Source: Chloroflexota bacterium
Lineage (GTDB): Bacteria > Chloroflexota > FW602-bin22 > JAMCYS01
Assembly: GCA_021847625.1 (NCBI GenBank)
Contig: JAJZQK010000042.1
Span: forward strand, 1 to 11,761
Direction: 5' to 3'
DNA: 11,761 nucleotides
Below are positions 1 to 10,428 of the stretch, piece by piece. The position numbers and the translations under genes are program-made. The notes under the pieces were generated by a model. That model had not been told where the DNA came from. It ran no database searches and saw only the letters and a program-made list of their open reading frames with translations. Position 1 is the stretch's first letter, and each line of letters starts with the position of its first letter.

Positions 1-703
1 TGGCGTAGTCCCGGTAGAAGTCCTTGTTGGCGTACTTCCAGCCCTCGGCGGCGGCCTTCTTGGCCTGGTTCTCTGACATGAACTGGACTACGGCCGTCTG
101 GTCGTCGGGCGTGAGAACGTCGGCGACCTTGAGGGCCAGAGTCCGCTCCGTGGCCGGGAAATCGGGGTTCTGCAGCAACTCGAGGGTGAACTTGACGTCC
201 TTGGAGGTGACAGGATCGCCGTCCTGCCACCTGAGGCCCTTCTTGATCTTGAAGGTCACCTCAAGGTGCTTATCCGCGCCATCGCCGACGAACTGGGCGC
301 CGCCGTTGTCCACGGTCGGCACGCTCTCCGCTCCCCAGGGAATGTACTCATTCTTGTCGTCGCGCATGACTAGGTCCGTCCAGAGCGCGGCAAGTACCTC
401 TTCCCGGGCCTGCGTCGAGCTTCCGGCGCCGGGCAGCAGCACGTCAGGCTCCTGCGACATCAGGACGGTGATCGTGTCCGGCACCACGACCAGGGTGGGC
501 GTCGGCGACGGCTGCCTCACGGTTGGGTAGCCGACCGGACCGCTCGGTTGCAGCCTGGAAGTGTCCGTGGGGACGGGGTCTAGCGCGGCAGGGTCCGGGG
601 GGCGGGAGGGTGGAAAGGATGCCACGCAGCTCGCCAGGCCGATCAACAGCAGGCAGCCTAACAAGACGGCCAATACGAGGTAGTGTGCGACCAGCTTACG
701 CAT
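1..703 (-). CDS. ABC transporter substrate-binding lipoprotein, family 5 (peptide/nickel type), N-terminal part
   Basis: Reading leftward from ATG at 703 the frame stays open for 234 codons to the window edge, so the C-terminal half or more is missing (family members usually have about 500-600 residues). It begins with a lipoprotein signal: MRK, a hydrophobic core at residues 8-24 and a lipobox LASC at 23-26, so Cys26 should be lipidated and the protein anchored outside the membrane. A Pro/Ser/Thr-rich linker follows (about 28-72), then the start of the SBP_bac_5 fold: DTITVLMSQEPDVL, a REEVLAALWTDLVMRDDKNEY stretch, and FKIKKGLRWQDGDPVTSKDVKFTLEL, the typical 'lrdgvkWsDGtpvTAdDV' signature of oligopeptide/dipeptide/nickel-binding proteins. 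It would capture solute for an ABC importer whose permease and ATPase genes may lie further left. The ligand cannot be told from this part. The upstream GGGGGGCAGA before ATG is only a fair ribosome-binding site. Family call is sure; start fairly sure. Confidence 0.9.
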   Translation of the reverse strand, partial: MRKLVAHYLVLAVLLGCLLLIGLASCVASFPPSRPPDPAALDPVPTDTSRLQPSGPVGYPTVRQPSPTPTLVVVPDTITVLMSQEPDVLLPGAGSSTQAREEVLAALWTDLVMRDDKNEYIPWGAESVPTVDNGGAQFVGDGADKHLEVTFKIKKGLRWQDGDPVTSKDVKFTLELLQNPDFPATERTLALKVADVLTPDDQTAVVQFMSENQAKKAAAEGWKYANKDFYRDYA

Positions 704-792
704 TCTGCCCCCCGAGTAGTAACGTGTGCCGTGCCGCCCCCGAAGCAATGGTGGACTGCAAGCGTTGCCAGAGGGCCGGGACGACGATGGGG

Positions 793-821
793 AGCTTACC
801 ATCTGGGTTATCACAAGTCAA
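793..821 (-). promoter_or_regulatory. Candidate promoter for the solute-binding protein gene
   Basis: On the minus strand, TTGACT (816-821; five of six match the -35 consensus) is followed after exactly 17 bases by TAAGCT (793-798; three of six match the -10). Transcription would start near 786 and leave an untranslated leader of about 80 bases before ATG 703. The -10 box is weak, so this is a reasonable candidate only. Confidence 0.4.
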
Positions 822-861
822 TGCCGCAACGGCGACGGCGGAAGCCTGCCAAGCTGGGAAC

Positions 862-878
862 GCGGCGCTTTTCGCCGC
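862..878. other. Small GC-rich inverted repeat in the divergent control region
   Basis: GCGGCG (862-867) and CGCCGC (873-878) are perfect inverted arms around the 5-base loop CTTTT. It lies between the two divergent promoter candidates, just upstream of the -35 box at 888. There is no T-run, so it is not an ordinary terminator. It could be an operator-like site or chance in GC-rich DNA. Confidence 0.3.
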
Positions 879-887
879 CTGAGCTTA

Positions 888-916
888 TAGACAGAGGAAG
901 TGGTAGCTAGTAAAAT
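888..916 (+). promoter_or_regulatory. Promoter of the deacetylase-family gene, probably leaderless
   Basis: TAGACA (888-893, five of six match TTGACA) and TAAAAT (911-916, five of six match TATAAT) are separated by exactly 17 bases. The expected start of transcription, about seven bases past the -10 box, falls at 922-924, on the GTG start codon at 923. In-frame stops at 908-910 and 911-913 forbid any start further upstream, and no Shine-Dalgarno sits at normal distance. Together these point to a leaderless mRNA. Confidence 0.7.
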
Positions 917-922
917 TGCGCC

Positions 923-1969
923 GTGGGAGCAGAGACGAAGGACCCGGCAATCATCTATGATCCGGTCTATCTAGCTCACGACACGGGCGAGCATCCCGAA
1001 CGCGCCCAGCGACTCACCCATACGCTGTCGTTGCTGCGCAAGCGCGGCGTCCTCGACGTGGTCGAAACCCTGGCACCGCCGCGGGCGCCGCTGGAGTGGG
1101 TGACGCGCGTGCACACGGCCGATTACGTGGCGTCTATCGCGCGGCTGTGCGCCGACGGCGGCGGTCTGTTGTCGCTAGACCCGACGGTTGCCTCGCCGCG
1201 GTCCTATGAAGCGGCCCTGTATGCCGCCGGGGCCGGCCTGCTGGCGGTGGATTTGCTGTTCGCTGCCGAGCCTCGTCCCTCCTTAGGCCTCGTTCGGCCA
1301 CCGGGCCACCACGCCGTCGCCGATCAGGCGCTTGGCTTCTGCCTCTTTAACAACGTGGCGATCGCGGCGACCTATGCCCTCAGGCAGCACGCGGCCGAGC
1401 GCATTCTGATAGTCGACTACGACGTTCATCATGGGAACGGAACGCAGGATGCGTTCTATAGCGATCCCAATGTTCTCTATTTCTCGGTGCACGAGCATCC
1501 CCTCTACCCGGGGTCCGGCTTCGTCGACGAGGTCGGCGAGGGGAAGGGGGTGGGGACGACGATAGATGTGCCCCTGCCGCCGGGCACGGGGGACCGGACC
1601 TACGTGGAGGCCTTTGAGCAGGTGCTGGTGCCGGCTGCCCGCCGGTTCCGTCCCTCGGCCATCCTAGTCTCGGCCGGATACGACGCCCACTGGCGCGATC
1701 CGATCGCCAGCATGGGGCTCTCGATTGCCGGCTATGCCAGTCTGGTGGGAATCGTCGTTCGCTTGGCCCATGACCTCTGCGGGGGAAGGGTGGCATTCAT
1801 GTTGGAAGGTGGTTACGATTTGGAGGCACTGGCGTACGGGGTGTGCGCCACATTAGATACACTGCTTGGTCGTGGCATATTCGACCCCTTGGGGGCGGGG
1901 CCCTCGTCGGCTGAAGGCGGGCGCGCGCAGCGGGTCATCACGGAGGCACGCCGGCTTCACGATCTGTAG
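923..1969 (+). CDS. Histone deacetylase superfamily zinc amidohydrolase (class II / AcuC-like)
   Basis: A 348-residue protein of normal length for a single-domain bacterial HDAC-like enzyme. These enzymes remove acetyl or other acyl groups from lysine side chains, acetylpolyamines or small amides, using one zinc ion. The landmarks appear in order: N-terminal YDPVYLAHDTGEHPERAQRL (about 12-31), PPGHHA with the His129-His130 catalytic pair, GFCLFNNVAIAA (138-149), the metal-binding DYDVHHGNGTQDAF (165-178; Asp167 and His169 as zinc ligands), SAGYDAH (Asp254 as third ligand) and EGGYDL (295-300; Tyr298 in the position of the transition-state tyrosine). All key residues are present, so the enzyme should be active. 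The EGGYDL form and the HPER motif resemble class II HDACs and bacterial AcuC-like or acetylpolyamine amidohydrolase groups; the substrate cannot be settled. GTG 923 is the first possible start because two in-frame stops lie just before it. It appears to be transcribed on its own, divergently from the lipoprotein gene. Confidence 0.93.
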   Translation: MGAETKDPAIIYDPVYLAHDTGEHPERAQRLTHTLSLLRKRGVLDVVETLAPPRAPLEWVTRVHTADYVASIARLCADGGGLLSLDPTVASPRSYEAALYAAGAGLLAVDLLFAAEPRPSLGLVRPPGHHAVADQALGFCLFNNVAIAATYALRQHAAERILIVDYDVHHGNGTQDAFYSDPNVLYFSVHEHPLYPGSGFVDEVGEGKGVGTTIDVPLPPGTGDRTYVEAFEQVLVPAARRFRPSAILVSAGYDAHWRDPIASMGLSIAGYASLVGIVVRLAHDLCGGRVAFMLEGGYDLEALAYGVCATLDTLLGRGIFDPLGAGPSSAEGGRAQRVITEARRLHDL

Positions 1970-2142
1970 AACCTGGGTACTCGTCTATATCTAGATCATT
2001 CGGGACTTCGTCCTTCAGCGGGGAGTGACTCGCAGCGTCCCTAGGGCGGGCAGTGATGCTAGCCTGACCGAACTGGGCTGTCCTGTTTGTAGGCGAAGAG
2101 CCGGGCATTTTTCCCTGTCAGGTTTAAGGAGGAGAGAGCGAA
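1970..2142 (+). other. Intergenic region and leader before prs
   Basis: 173 bases without a gene. An AT-rich patch (about 1984-2000, containing CTATATCTAGATCATT) stands out from the GC-rich surroundings and may hold a promoter, but I could not pair a good -10 with a -35 box. A short stem GGAC-TTC-GTCC (2003-2013) after the deacetylase gene has no T-run, so it is not a convincing terminator. The prs ribosome-binding site lies at the right end. Confidence 0.3.
2126..2132 (+). promoter_or_regulatory. Shine-Dalgarno site that fixes the TTG start of prs
   Basis: AAGGAGG, an ideal ribosome-binding core, lies 10 bases before TTG 2143. The product then begins MYGNLSIFTGNANPELA, which matches the usual N-terminal beta strand of PRPP synthetases, so the TTG codon is very probably the true start. 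Confidence 0.75.
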
Positions 2143-3078
2143 TTGTACGGCAACCTGAGCATCTTCACCGGTAATGCGAATCCGGAGCTTGCCAAAGAGA
2201 TCTGCGATCATCTGAAGGTGCCCCTGGGGCAGGCGCAAGTAATGGAATTCAGCAATGAGAATATCTTCATCCGTATCAAGGAAACGGTGCGCGAACAGGA
2301 CGTCTTTGTCGTCCAGTCGCTGAGCACGCCGGTCAATCATTCGATCATGGAACTGCTGATCATGATCGACGCCCTGAAGCGGGCGTCGGCGGCGCGCATT
2401 ACGGCCGTCGTTCCCTATTATGCCTACGGCCGAACGGACAAGAAGGACCAGCCACGAGTCCCAATTACGGCCCGCCTCTTAGCGGACATCATCACAGCGG
2501 CAGGGGCGAACCGCGTTCTCACAATGGATCTGCACGCCGGTCAGATTCAGGGCTTCTTCAGCATACCTGTTGACGAGCTATCCGCCCTGCGGCTGCTCAC
2601 GGATTACTTCATCGCCAAGCAGCTGGGCGACATCGTCGTCGTCTCGCCGGACCTGGGCAGTGCGAAGAAGGCACGGAATTTCGCCGAACACCTGCACGCC
2701 CCCCTGGCTATTATCGAGAAACGGCGAATGGCGGCCGAGACCGACGTGTTGAACGTGATCGGCAACGTGGACAATCGTCAGGTCATAATCGTAGACGACG
2801 AGATCGATACCGCGGGTTCGGTCATGTCGGCCATAACGGCGCTGCAGGCGCTGGGCGCCACGGAATTCTACACATGCTGCACCCATCCCATCCTCTCTGG
2901 CCCTGCCATCGAGCGCCTGCGGGAGGCCCCGATCAAGGAGTTTGTGGCGACGAACACGGTGCCGCTGCCGCCTCACAAGCGGCTGGGGAATATGACGATC
3001 CTGAGCGTGGCCCCGCTGCTGGGCGAAGCGATTCGTCGCATCCACACCGGCGGCTCGGTCGGCCAACTCTTCCGCTAG
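2143..3078 (+). CDS. prs: Ribose-phosphate pyrophosphokinase (PRPP synthetase)
   Basis: A 311-residue cytosolic enzyme of normal length. It transfers pyrophosphate from ATP to ribose 5-phosphate, giving PRPP and AMP; PRPP feeds purine, pyrimidine, NAD, histidine and tryptophan synthesis. The two phosphoribosyltransferase-fold halves are complete. Seen in order: FSNENIFIRI (36-45), VVQS-TPVNHSIMELLIMIDALKRASA (56-83), PYYAYGRTDKKD (91-102, ATP site), MDLHAGQIQGFF with His131, SPDLGSAKKARNFAE (168-182), the flexible-loop KRR (193-195) and the PRPP loop VDDEIDTAGS (217-226). Two motifs differ from the common class I form: YYAYGRTDKKD in place of the usual YYGYARQDRK, and a PRPP loop with Glu220 and Ser226 where Met/Ile and Thr are common. 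Catalytic His, Lys and Asp residues remain, so activity is expected; the changes look like a lineage variant. The TTG start is backed by a strong ribosome-binding site. The stop lies 98 bases before secA, with no clear terminator between. Confidence 0.95.
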   Translation: MYGNLSIFTGNANPELAKEICDHLKVPLGQAQVMEFSNENIFIRIKETVREQDVFVVQSLSTPVNHSIMELLIMIDALKRASAARITAVVPYYAYGRTDKKDQPRVPITARLLADIITAAGANRVLTMDLHAGQIQGFFSIPVDELSALRLLTDYFIAKQLGDIVVVSPDLGSAKKARNFAEHLHAPLAIIEKRRMAAETDVLNVIGNVDNRQVIIVDDEIDTAGSVMSAITALQALGATEFYTCCTHPILSGPAIERLREAPIKEFVATNTVPLPPHKRLGNMTILSVAPLLGEAIRRIHTGGSVGQLFR

Positions 3079-3105
3079 GGGAAGGCTCTTCGCCCGTTAT
3101 CCACT

Positions 3106-3135
3106 TAGACACGGCCAGTCACATTGTGCTACACT
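3106..3135 (+). promoter_or_regulatory. Candidate promoter of secA with extended -10
   Basis: TAGACA (3106-3111; the same -35 variant as in the promoter at 888-916) is followed after 18 bases by TACACT (3130-3135), which is preceded by TG one base upstream (3127-3128), an extended -10. RNA would start near 3142, giving a leader of about 35 bases before ATG 3177. It sits in the short gap after prs, so secA and the genes behind it can be transcribed independently of prs. Confidence 0.55.
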
Positions 3136-3176
3136 CTATTCGACGGTGAAGGGAGAGTAGCGAGGTCTGGACATCT

Positions 3177-5891
<2,715 letters not shown>

Positions 5892-5908
5892 AGTCCCGTT
5901 CCACCCCG

Positions 5909-6871
5909 ATGAGGCCTATGGAACGCATAGCGGAGACCGCCGAGCGCATCGTAAGCAACGTTGAGCGAGTGATCATTGGCAAGCGCAGTGAGGTGGAGCT
6001 CGCGCTCATCGGCCTCATCTGCCAAGGTCATCTCCTAATCGAGGACGTCCCGGGCGTAGGCAAGACCGTGCTTGCCAAGGCCTTTGCCAAGTCGATTGGC
6101 TGCACTTTCCGCCGCATTCAGTTCACCCCCGACCTCCTGCCGAGCGACGTCACGGGCGTCTCGGTCTACAACCAGAAGACTGGCGAGTTCACCTTTCGCC
6201 CGGGGCCGATCATGGCGCAGATAGTACTGGCCGACGAGATCAACCGGGCGACGCCGAAGACGCAGTCGGCGTTATTGGAATGCATGGGGGAGCGGCAGAT
6301 CACGGTAGACGGCGTGACCTACGTCATGCCGATGCCGTTCTTGGTCATGGCTACTCAGAACCCGATCGAGTACGAGGGCACCTTTCCCCTGCCTGAAGCC
6401 CAACTCGATCGCTTCCTGATGCGCATGCGACTCGGCTATCCCCGGCGGGCGGAGGAACTCGAGATTATCGCCCGCCAGAAGGTGGCACACCCGATCAACT
6501 CGCTGGAGCAGGTCGTGGGCGTGGACGAGCTCGTGAGCATGCAGCAGGAAATTCGCCGGGACGTGGAGGTCAGCCCGCTGGTGCGCGAGTACATTGTCGC
6601 CCTGACCTCAGCCACTCGCCAGCATCCCGAGGTTTACTTGGGCGCCAGCCCCCGAGGCTCGCTGGGGCTCTTCAGGGCCTGTCAGGCGCGAGCCGCCTTG
6701 CACGGCCGCAACTACGCCATTCCGGACGATATTAAGGCCCTTGCCGTGCCCACGCTGGCGCACAGGCTGATAATGAGCCCGTCTGCTCGCATACGCAACG
6801 TCACCGCGCAGAACGTAGTGAGCGAGCTGCTGGAGACGATATCCATACCCGGGGCCACGGTCCGCGCCTAG
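5909..6871 (+). CDS. MoxR-family AAA+ ATPase
   Basis: A 320-residue single-domain AAA+ protein, normal for the MoxR family, whose members act as chaperone-like ATPases that activate or assemble partner complexes. Seen: Walker [10 protein letters not shown] (45-53), [17 protein letters not shown] (72-88), Walker B VLADEINR (106-113), the [19 protein letters not shown] stretch (117-135), sensor 1 ATQNP (148-152), the family-typical [16 protein letters not shown] with arginine finger Arg168, and sensor 2 SPRGSLGL (247-254, Arg249). All ATPase residues are intact. It lies 17 bases after secA and 9 bases before the DUF58 gene, the usual MoxR partner. The start is uncertain: ATG 5909 and ATG 5918 are in frame and neither has a good ribosome-binding site (GAGG at 5911-5914 is too close to 5918), so translation may depend on coupling to secA. 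The first 3 residues are therefore in doubt. Confidence 0.95.
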   Translation: MRPMERIAETAERIVSNVERVIIGKRSEVELALIGLICQGHLLIEDVPGVGKTVLAKAFAKSIGCTFRRIQFTPDLLPSDVTGVSVYNQKTGEFTFRPGPIMAQIVLADEINRATPKTQSALLECMGERQITVDGVTYVMPMPFLVMATQNPIEYEGTFPLPEAQLDRFLMRMRLGYPRRAEELEIIARQKVAHPINSLEQVVGVDELVSMQQEIRRDVEVSPLVREYIVALTSATRQHPEVYLGASPRGSLGLFRACQARAALHGRNYAIPDDIKALAVPTLAHRLIMSPSARIRNVTAQNVVSELLETISIPGATVRA

Positions 6872-6880
6872 ACGGATCTT

Positions 6881-8080
6881 ATGAGCAAGTACTTCCTCCT
6901 CGTCGCCGTGGTGGTCCTATTCTTCCTGGCGGTTGGCAGCGGTCTTGAGATACTCTTCCGCCTCGCCTACACTGCCGCCTTCACGCTTGTGCTTGCCTTC
7001 GGCTGGACCCAGCTCAGCCTGCGCAAGGTGTCTTTGGGGCGGCGGGTGCAATCGGCCCGCGGACAGGTGGGCGAGGAGATGGTTGAGACGCTCTCCCTCG
7101 TCAACGGCAGCCGCCTGCCCAAAGTGTGGCTCGGCGTGCAAGACCTCTCCACGCTCCCCGACCACGGTGTCAGCCGCGTCGTCTCAAGCAGCGGACGTAA
7201 GGCCGTGCGCTGGGAGGTACGAACGATGTGCCACCAGCGCGGCCGGTTCCGGCTCGGTCCGGCCGTGCTGCGGGCGGGTGATCCGTTTGGCCTCTTCGAG
7301 AAGCGCAGTCTGGTGGGCGAAGCGTCGGCCGTCGTCATCTACCCCGCTACCGTTCCTCTGCCCGGCCTCCGGCTCCCCGGTGGAGCCCTGCTCGGAGGGA
7401 CGAACCGTCGCCGGTACACGGACCAAATTACCCCGAATGCGGCGGGTGTGCGCGAATACGTGCCGGGGGATTCCCTGAGCCGCGTGCACTGGCTGACGTC
7501 GGCCAGGATGAATCGGCTGATGGTGAAGGAGTTCGAGCCCGACCCGATCGCCGACCTTTGGATCGCCCTGGATATGGATGCCACCGTTCACGTGGGCGAG
7601 GGGCCGCAAAGCACCGAGGAGTACGCGGTTCACGCGGCGGCATCCATCGCCCGCCACTTCCTGATGAACGGTTGGGCGGTCGGCCTGCTATCACTGTCCG
7701 AGCAGCATCATGACATACCCCCCGAGCGTGGGGACCGCCAGATGATCAAGATGCTGGAAGAGCTGGCGGTCATTCGCGCCACCGGCCACGTTTCCCTCGC
7801 CGAGATGCTGATCTCCGAGGGCGTGCGCTTTGGCCGCTACGCCACGGTCGTGACCATCACGCCGTCGGTTGACGAGGGCTGGGGGGTGGTCCTCGGATCG
7901 TTCATCGAGCAGGGGGTACGGAGCATGGCCTTGCTGGTCGACGCGAGCAGTTTCGGTGGGCGCCCGGCACCGTCGACGGATCTGCTCGCTCAGCAGGTTG
8001 CCAAGGGAGTCACAACTTACACCTACAGGAAGGGCGATAGCCTAGCCTCTGTGCTTGCGTCCGAAGGGGCACAGGTGTAG
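6881..8080 (+). CDS. DUF58 domain-containing membrane protein
   Basis: A 399-residue protein of the usual DUF58 build. Two N-terminal hydrophobic segments (about 4-20 and 24-41) anchor it; a beta-rich region follows, then the family signatures RAGDPFGLF (131-139) and VREYVPGDSLSRVHW followed by MVKEFEP (190-220), and a von Willebrand A-like C-terminal part (about 224-355). The metal-site motif of true vWA domains (DxSxS) appears only as DMDAT (231-235), so metal binding there is doubtful. DUF58 proteins are nearly always encoded next to a MoxR ATPase, as here, and are thought to be its client or partner; the biochemical role is unknown. The stop of the MoxR gene is 9 bases upstream, pointing to one transcript and possible translational coupling; only a weak GGA (6874-6876) precedes ATG 6881. 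The next gene starts 86 bases further on. Confidence 0.93.
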   Translation: MSKYFLLVAVVVLFFLAVGSGLEILFRLAYTAAFTLVLAFGWTQLSLRKVSLGRRVQSARGQVGEEMVETLSLVNGSRLPKVWLGVQDLSTLPDHGVSRVVSSSGRKAVRWEVRTMCHQRGRFRLGPAVLRAGDPFGLFEKRSLVGEASAVVIYPATVPLPGLRLPGGALLGGTNRRRYTDQITPNAAGVREYVPGDSLSRVHWLTSARMNRLMVKEFEPDPIADLWIALDMDATVHVGEGPQSTEEYAVHAAASIARHFLMNGWAVGLLSLSEQHHDIPPERGDRQMIKMLEELAVIRATGHVSLAEMLISEGVRFGRYATVVTITPSVDEGWGVVLGSFIEQGVRSMALLVDASSFGGRPAPSTDLLAQQVAKGVTTYTYRKGDSLASVLASEGAQV

Positions 8081-8156
8081 CATAAACTTAACTCGACCGT
8101 GCGTCTCGTGAGCGAGGTTTGGGCCGGTCTGGTACCAATCCTGCGACAGTCCAGCT

Positions 8157-8161
8157 GGGGA
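8157..8161 (+). promoter_or_regulatory. Ribosome-binding site that decides the transglutaminase start
   Basis: GGGGA five bases before ATG 8167 supports that codon. The frame is open up to a TTG at 8119, but that codon has no suitably spaced ribosome-binding site, and its 16 extra residues are neither hydrophobic nor family-typical. Confidence 0.6.
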
Positions 8162-8166
8162 AAGCC

Positions 8167-10428
8167 ATGTCAACGACCACGACGAAAGCCCCGCCCGAAC
8201 ACAGTTGGCTTACATTCGCCCTGCTGGTGACTGTACAGGCGAGCGCCGTGTGGGCTGTGCACCAGGCTGGATGGCTCTCACACCCCTGGGTCCTCACTTG
8301 GGTGAGCCTGGCGGCGTTGCTGCTCGGCGCCGCGTTTGCCCAGATTCCTGCCCCCGGTCTTCTCCTCCACACCATAGCTTTCTTCACCGGCGTGGCGACG
8401 CTAGGCTACGCGGGCGCCCTCACGCTGAGCACGGGGAACCTCTATGATCGCATCTTCGCGCTACTGGTGCGGATCTACAAATGGGTTGAGATAACCAGCG
8501 GCGGGGGGATCGGAACCGACGACCTCTTGTTCCTGCTGGTCCTGTCCTTTCTGGCCTGGCTGATCGGCTACGCCGGGGCCTGGGCCGCGTTCCGCCATCA
8601 GAGCGCATGGCTTCACATAATAGGATGCGGGGCGGCGCTCGTGGTGACTGTCTCCTACGCCGATCAACTCGGGTATTACTTCTTCTTCTTCGGGCCGGCT
8701 GCCCTCGTGCTGTTCGCGCAGGTGCACACGGGGCGCAGGCTCCGCACTTGGCGGGCGGCGGGCATCAGCCGGAGCAGGCGACTGTGGTGGACCTCTCTGC
8801 GCCACGGCGCGGTGGCGGCCCTCGGGGTTGTCGGGGCCAGCGCTTTGGCGCCTGGCATCGTGGGGAGCGCGGAGTTCACGGCCCTCTGGCAGAACGTCGA
8901 GAGCCCCTGGCTCGCCACCCAGTCCGAGTTCTCCCGCCTCTTCAGCCCAGGGCAGAGCGGCTTCTCGGCGGGCTCCAGTTCTTACGGATCGACCCTTGCC
9001 CTTCAGTCGGGGGTGAATCTCAGCGACCAGCCCGTCCTGGAGGTCCGGGCCGACGAGGCGCGGCGCCTGCGGGGGGTGGTCTACGACCGTTATACCGGCC
9101 AGGGCTGGCTGATGAACGACCGCGCCACCGTGGACATACCGGTGAATGGAGAGGCTCTGCAGGTGGCGAGCGCGGATATGGAGCGGCGCGACCTGCAGCA
9201 AGAAGTGACAATCCTCCGTACAAAGGGCAACCTCTTGTTCGCCGCTTCCTTGCCGAAGTCCGTCAGTGTGCCGGTGCTTGCCGAACTCGAGCGCCTATCC
9301 CCGGGCCAGGGCGGCGGCGATTCCGCGATCTACACCGACCTGGGCGCCATCCGGTCCTCCGCGGGGACCTTCCGAGGGCAGCACTATACGGTCGTCTCGT
9401 CGGTGTCCAACGCTAGCGCCGCCGAGCTGCGGCAGGCGGGGCTGGCGTATCCTCAGCAAATCTGGCGGCGCTATACCGGGCTGCCACGGAGCGTGCCCTC
9501 CGAGGTGCGGCGACTGGCGCGTACCCTCACCGCGGACTACGACAACGCCTATGACAAGGCCCTGGCAATCGAGACATACCTGCGCGGCCTGACCTACTCT
9601 TTGGAGCCACCGTCGGTGCCTGTGGGACGGGACGTGGTCGACTTCTTCCTCTTCGAGTCCAAGGAGGGGTACTGCGACTACTTCTCTTCCGCGATGGTGG
9701 TGATGCTGCGTTCGCTGGGGATACCAGCGCGGGTAGTGGCGGGTTACTTGCCCGGCACTTACGACGAGACGGTCCAGGCCTACGTGGTGCGGGAGTCCGA
9801 TTCCCACTCCTGGCCGGAGGTCTACTTCCCCGACTACGGGTGGATCGAGTTCGAGCCCACTGCCTCGGCCCCAGCCATCGTCCACGAGGCGACCGGCCTG
9901 GATAACACCGACCCCGCGGGGACTGATCCCACCGCCGGTGGCGTTGCCGACCTGCCGCTGTACGATGATCCCAGCGAGATGCTGGATCCATTCACGCCGG
10001 GCGCGGCTAGCTTGACGTCGCCGTCGGCGCTACCCCTCGACCCGAAGGTCTTCCTGGGTCTGCTGGCGTCCGTGCTGGCCGCGGCGGTTATCGCCAGGCT
10101 TACAACCTACCTATGGGTCCGCCGCTTCCTCGGCCTGCGCCCGGCCGAGGCGGCCTACGCCAAGATGGCCGACGTCGCCCGCTGGTTGGGCCGCGGGCCA
10201 CGGCCGTATCAGACCCCGTTCGAGTACGCGGAGACGCTGGTCCGCAGCGCCCCGGCCGCCGCCAATCCAATCCGACGCATCGCGGATGCCTACGTGGAGT
10301 ATCGCTTCGGGTCGTCGGGTGACAACGCGGACGACGGTCGCGATTTGAGTTCGGCCTGGAACTCTCTGCGGATTCTGCTGCCGACCGGGCTGATCAGAAC
10401 GACGGTCCGCCGGTTGTTGAGACGCTAG
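8167..10428 (+). CDS. Membrane-anchored transglutaminase-like protein (TgpA type, DUF3488 + transglutaminase core + DUF4129)
   Basis: A 753-residue protein with the full TgpA-like layout. The N-terminal DUF3488-type part has about seven hydrophobic segments (roughly 14-33, 42-60, 66-88, 118-141, 148-165, 168-186, 210-232). An extracytoplasmic region follows, with RLRGVVYDRYTGQGW (300-314) and then the transglutaminase/protease-like core. Its triad is visible: Cys503 in EGYCDYFSSAMVVMLRSLGIPAR, His547 in SDSHSWPEVYFP and Asp556 in PDYGWIEFEPT. A further membrane span (about 628-650) leads to a cytoplasmic DUF4129-like tail (about 655-715). Such proteins are placed outside the membrane and are thought to cut or cross-link peptides or proteins of the envelope; the substrate is not known here. 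MoxR, DUF58 and a protein of this type form a recurrent gene trio, complete in this window. ATG 8167 was chosen over TTG 8119 because of the ribosome-binding site. The TAG stop overlaps the stop of the convergent glycosyltransferase gene. Confidence 0.92.
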   Translation: MSTTTTKAPPEHSWLTFALLVTVQASAVWAVHQAGWLSHPWVLTWVSLAALLLGAAFAQIPAPGLLLHTIAFFTGVATLGYAGALTLSTGNLYDRIFALLVRIYKWVEITSGGGIGTDDLLFLLVLSFLAWLIGYAGAWAAFRHQSAWLHIIGCGAALVVTVSYADQLGYYFFFFGPAALVLFAQVHTGRRLRTWRAAGISRSRRLWWTSLRHGAVAALGVVGASALAPGIVGSAEFTALWQNVESPWLATQSEFSRLFSPGQSGFSAGSSSYGSTLALQSGVNLSDQPVLEVRADEARRLRGVVYDRYTGQGWLMNDRATVDIPVNGEALQVASADMERRDLQQEVTILRTKGNLLFAASLPKSVSVPVLAELERLSPGQGGGDSAIYTDLGAIRSSAGTFRGQHYTVVSSVSNASAAELRQAGLAYPQQIWRRYTGLPRSVPSEVRRLARTLTADYDNAYDKALAIETYLRGLTYSLEPPSVPVGRDVVDFFLFESKEGYCDYFSSAMVVMLRSLGIPARVVAGYLPGTYDETVQAYVVRESDSHSWPEVYFPDYGWIEFEPTASAPAIVHEATGLDNTDPAGTDPTAGGVADLPLYDDPSEMLDPFTPGAASLTSPSALPLDPKVFLGLLASVLAAAVIARLTTYLWVRRFLGLRPAEAAYAKMADVARWLGRGPRPYQTPFEYAETLVRSAPAAANPIRRIADAYVEYRFGSSGDNADDGRDLSSAWNSLRILLPTGLIRTTVRRLLRR
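10425..10428. other. CTAG palindrome shared as stop codon by two convergent genes
   Basis: The plus-strand gene ends with TAG at 10426-10428 and the minus-strand gene ends with TAG read from 10427-10425. The four-base palindrome CTAG thus closes both reading frames, leaving no space for a terminator between them. Confidence 0.95.

Noticed and set aside
24..882. Plus-strand open frames at 24-530 and 523-882.
   Set aside because: The first is antisense to the lipoprotein gene. The second crosses that gene's start and the divergent promoter region. Neither has a ribosome-binding site or recognisable protein features.
2003..2013. A possible terminator hairpin after the deacetylase gene (GGAC-TTC-GTCC).
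   Set aside because: The stem has only four pairs and no run of T follows.
7570..7590. A working vWA metal site in the DUF58 protein (DMDAT, residues 231-235).
   Set aside because: The serines of the DxSxS motif are missing, so metal binding cannot be claimed.
8119..8166. A TTG start for the transglutaminase-like protein, 16 codons upstream.
   Set aside because: No suitably spaced ribosome-binding site precedes it, whereas ATG 8167 has GGGGA at five bases.
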